Of a stretch of DNA of 64,000 bases, positions 62,173 to 64,000 are shown piece after piece. Source of the DNA: Planosporangium flavigriseum. GTDB taxonomy: Bacteria; Actinomycetota; Actinomycetes; Mycobacteriales; Micromonosporaceae. The notes under the pieces were generated by a model that did not search any database, had not been told where the DNA came from, and saw nothing but the letters and a program-made list of their open reading frames with translations. A program made the position numbers and the translations under genes. The stretch lies in NCBI RefSeq assembly GCF_011947225.1, contig NZ_JAATVW010000004.1, positions 1-64,000 on the forward strand. Direction: 5' to 3'. Numbering within the stretch: the first letter of the stretch is position 1; every line of letters begins with the position of its first letter.

Positions 62173-64000
62173 TCGGCACCTCCTGCGCTGATCTCGACCA
62201 CGGCCCCTGCGGTCACGCCGAGCGTGCGGCGGACCGTGGACCCGGCCGAGTTGGTCGGCACCCACACCACGCCGTCGACCATGTCGTCGACGATCATGGC
62301 CGGGAGCGTGATCGCGCCCTGCTCGGAGCGGACGGTGAGGGGGTCACCATCTGCCACGGCCAGGCCACTAGCGGTCGCCTTGGAGAGCGTGACGACGGCC
62401 GGCCGCGCGGTTCCGGCCAGGTACTCGTCGCCGTCCTGCAGCGAACCGAGGTCGATGAGCTGGTGCCAGGTCGCGAGGATGACCCGCCGGCGACCGGCGA
62501 CGACCGGCTCGGCCGGCGGCACGGTCACCCCGGCCGCCCGGAAGCGCGGCGGCGCGGGCAGCGGGGTCCGGGTGTTCGCGAGGGCGGCAAGCTGCCGGCG
62601 CACTTCCAGCACGTCGCCGCAGCCGAGCTGGACACCCATCTCGGCGGCGAGCGCGTCCAGCACCCGCGCGTCGCTCATCGCCGTCGTGCGAAGGACGGCG
62701 TCGAACGGGCGGATCCGGCCCTCCCAGTCGACGTAGGCGCCGGCCTTCTCGACGGCGGGCGCGACCGGGAAGACCACGTCCGCCCGATTGGCGACGGCGC
62801 TGCGCCGCAGCTCGATGCTGACCAGGAAGCCGACCCGGTCGAGGGCCTCCTCCGCGAACCGGGGCTGCGCCAGGTCACCGGGTTCGACCCCGGCCACCAC
62901 CAGGCCGCCCAGGGAACCGGCGGCCGCCGCCGCGATGATCGCGTCGGTGTCCCGGCCCGGCGCCGTGGGCATGGGGCTGTCGCCCATCTCCCACACCTGG
63001 GTCAGCTCGCCGAGCGCGCCGGCGTCGCTGACCGGCCGCGAGCCGGGTAGCAGGTTGGGCAGGCAGCCCGCTTCCAGCGCACCGCGGTCGCCGGCGCGCC
63101 GCGGCACCCAGGCGAGCCGGGCGCCGGTCTCGGCGGCGAGGTCCGCGGCGGCCGAGAGGCCACCGGGGACGGTGGCGAGGCGCTCACCGACGAACAGGAT
63201 CGCGCCGGGCTCGCTGAGCGCGGTGCGGATGGCGCTGCTCTCGGCGAGTACCGAGGCCTCGTTGCCGGGGACCGTCGGCAGCACGGTGGCGCCAATCTTG
63301 GCGTACCCGCGGGTGGTGAACGGCGCGACGGCGATGGCCCGCAGCTTGTTCTTGCGCCACGCCTTGCGCAGCCGCAGGAACAGGATCGGGCACTCCTCCT
63401 CCGGCTCCAGGCCGACGATCACCACCGCCGGGGCCGTCTCCACCTCGGCGTAGGTGACCTCGACCCGGCCGACGACGGAGCTCGCGAGGAACTCGGTCTC
63501 CTCGGCGGACAGCGGCCGGGCCCGGAAGTCGATGTCGTTGGTTGCGAGGGCGACCCGGGCGAACTTCGCGTACGCGTACGCGTCCTCGACGGTGAGCCGG
63601 CCGCCGGTGAGCACACCGACGCCGCCGTTGTCCCGCGCCCGGGCCAGCCCCTCGGCCGCGACGCTCAGCGCCTCGGGCCAGCTCGCCTCGCGCAGCTCAC
63701 CGGTCTTGGCGTCGCGTACGAGCGGGGCTGTGATCCGGTCGAAGGCGTTGGCGTACTGGAAGCCCCAACGGCCCTTGTCGCAGTTCCACTCTTCGTTGAC
63801 CGCCGGGTCGTCACCGGCCAGCCGGCGCATGACCTTGCCGCGCCGGTGGTCGGCACGCATCGAGCAGCCGGCTGAGCAGTGCTCGCACACACTGGGCGTG
63901 GAGACCAGGTCGAACGGCCGGGCCCGGAACCGGTACTGGGCGCCGGTCAGCGCGCCGACCGGGCAGATCTGCACCGTGTTGCCGGAGAAGTAGGAGTTGA
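62169..64000 (-). CDS. nuoG: NADH-quinone oxidoreductase subunit G, C-terminal part
   Basis: The gene runs off the right edge, so only the last ~610 residues are seen. They start within the N-terminal iron-sulfur part ([17 protein letters not shown]). The molybdopterin-oxidoreductase-type 4Fe-4S motif [23 protein letters not shown] and [10 protein letters not shown] follow. The long catalytic-like domain is degenerate, as in all NuoG. Ends SAGGAE-stop overlapping nuoH. Confidence 0.96.
   Translation of the reverse strand, partial: NSYFSGNTVQICPVGALTGAQYRFRARPFDLVSTPSVCEHCSAGCSMRADHRRGKVMRRLAGDDPAVNEEWNCDKGRWGFQYANAFDRITAPLVRDAKTGELREASWPEALSVAAEGLARARDNGGVGVLTGGRLTVEDAYAYAKFARVALATNDIDFRARPLSAEETEFLASSVVGRVEVTYAEVETAPAVVIVGLEPEEECPILFLRLRKAWRKNKLRAIAVAPFTTRGYAKIGATVLPTVPGNEASVLAESSAIRTALSEPGAILFVGERLATVPGGLSAAADLAAETGARLAWVPRRAGDRGALEAGCLPNLLPGSRPVSDAGALGELTQVWEMGDSPMPTAPGRDTDAIIAAAAAGSLGGLVVAGVEPGDLAQPRFAEEALDRVGFLVSIELRRSAVANRADVVFPVAPAVEKAGAYVDWEGRIRPFDAVLRTTAMSDARVLDALAAEMGVQLGCGDVLEVRRQLAALANTRTPLPAPPRFRAAGVTVPPAEPVVAGRRRVILATWHQLIDLGSLQDGDEYLAGTARPAVVTLSKATASGLAVADGDPLTVRSEQGAITLPAMIVDDMVDGVVWVPTNSAGSTVRRTLGVTAGAVVEISAGGAE

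Overview
The window is high-GC actinobacterial chromosome, most likely from a member of the Micromonosporaceae. This is inferred from the very high GC of the coding sequence, the frequent GTG/TTG starts, the Lsr2, BldG, 6C RNA and ESX genes, the paired septum-formation-family proteins in the NAD/pantothenate cluster, and a gene order that follows actinobacterial cores. Most of it is housekeeping DNA with tightly overlapping operons (ATGA/GTGA junctions). No tRNA, rRNA or CRISPR array was seen.

Region by region. 1-3.1 kb: the 5' part of clpC, lsr2 and lysS (all minus). 3.1-11.97 kb: a methyltransferase, then a long minus-strand cofactor cluster: TetR regulator, DUF2520 protein, panC, panD, two septum-formation-family proteins, nadB, nadC, coaX. 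Together these supply pantothenate/CoA precursors and NAD. 12.1-17.1 kb: a decayed sugar/alditol oxidase pseudogene, a cluster of DnaA boxes, topA, and two conserved proteins of unknown function. 17.2-20.8 kb: the membrane pyrophosphatase hppA and a bldG-type anti-anti-sigma/anti-sigma pair. 20.9-27.8 kb: a divergent DEAD/DEAH helicase and a complete minus-strand Tad/Flp-like secretion operon (ssd, TadA, TadB, TadC, a 57-residue DUF4244 pilin-like gene, TadE-like, Rv3654c-like), matching the order Rv3660c-Rv3654c known from Mycobacterium tuberculosis.

27.9-34.8 kb is accessory DNA inserted between ssd and the HAD hydrolase gene, two genes that are neighbours in M. tuberculosis. It holds a divergently arranged Egghead-like GT2 glycosyltransferase and secreted GH26 mannanase sharing an operator-rich intergenic region. 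A scar zone follows: a decayed CBM2, two phage-type integrase 3' ends, an IS110 remnant and a GNAT remnant. The last part carries a cupredoxin lipoprotein and a TDT-family transporter. The right edge is a 6C-family small RNA (minus strand). Its terminator region is duplicated about 3.4 kb away as a direct repeat next to each integrase end, so the 3' end of the 6C RNA gene looks like the attachment site of a family of integrative elements.

35-41 kb: HAD-IB hydrolase, a small membrane protein, an Rv3662c-like protein, acetyl-CoA synthetase (preceded by a translationally coupled 18-codon micro-ORF) and an alpha/beta-hydrolase lacking its nucleophile. 41-49 kb: part of a type VII (ESX-like) secretion locus: SseB-like protein, mycosin MycP, two WXG100 proteins, EccB and EccE, but no EccC or EccD. 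49-52.6 kb: a holin-like membrane protein, RarD, an ECF sigma/anti-sigma pair and an IclR regulator. 53-64 kb: a long-chain polyprenyl diphosphate synthase and the respiratory complex I operon nuoG-H-I-J-K-L-M-N (minus strand, nuoG cut by the window end). A second coupled micro-ORF fills the nuoL-nuoM gap.

The most interesting signals are the 6C-RNA-targeted island, the two ATGA-coupled micro-ORFs made of GAGCGAGCG-type repeats, the DnaA-box cluster beside topA, and the putative mannan synthase/mannanase divergon.
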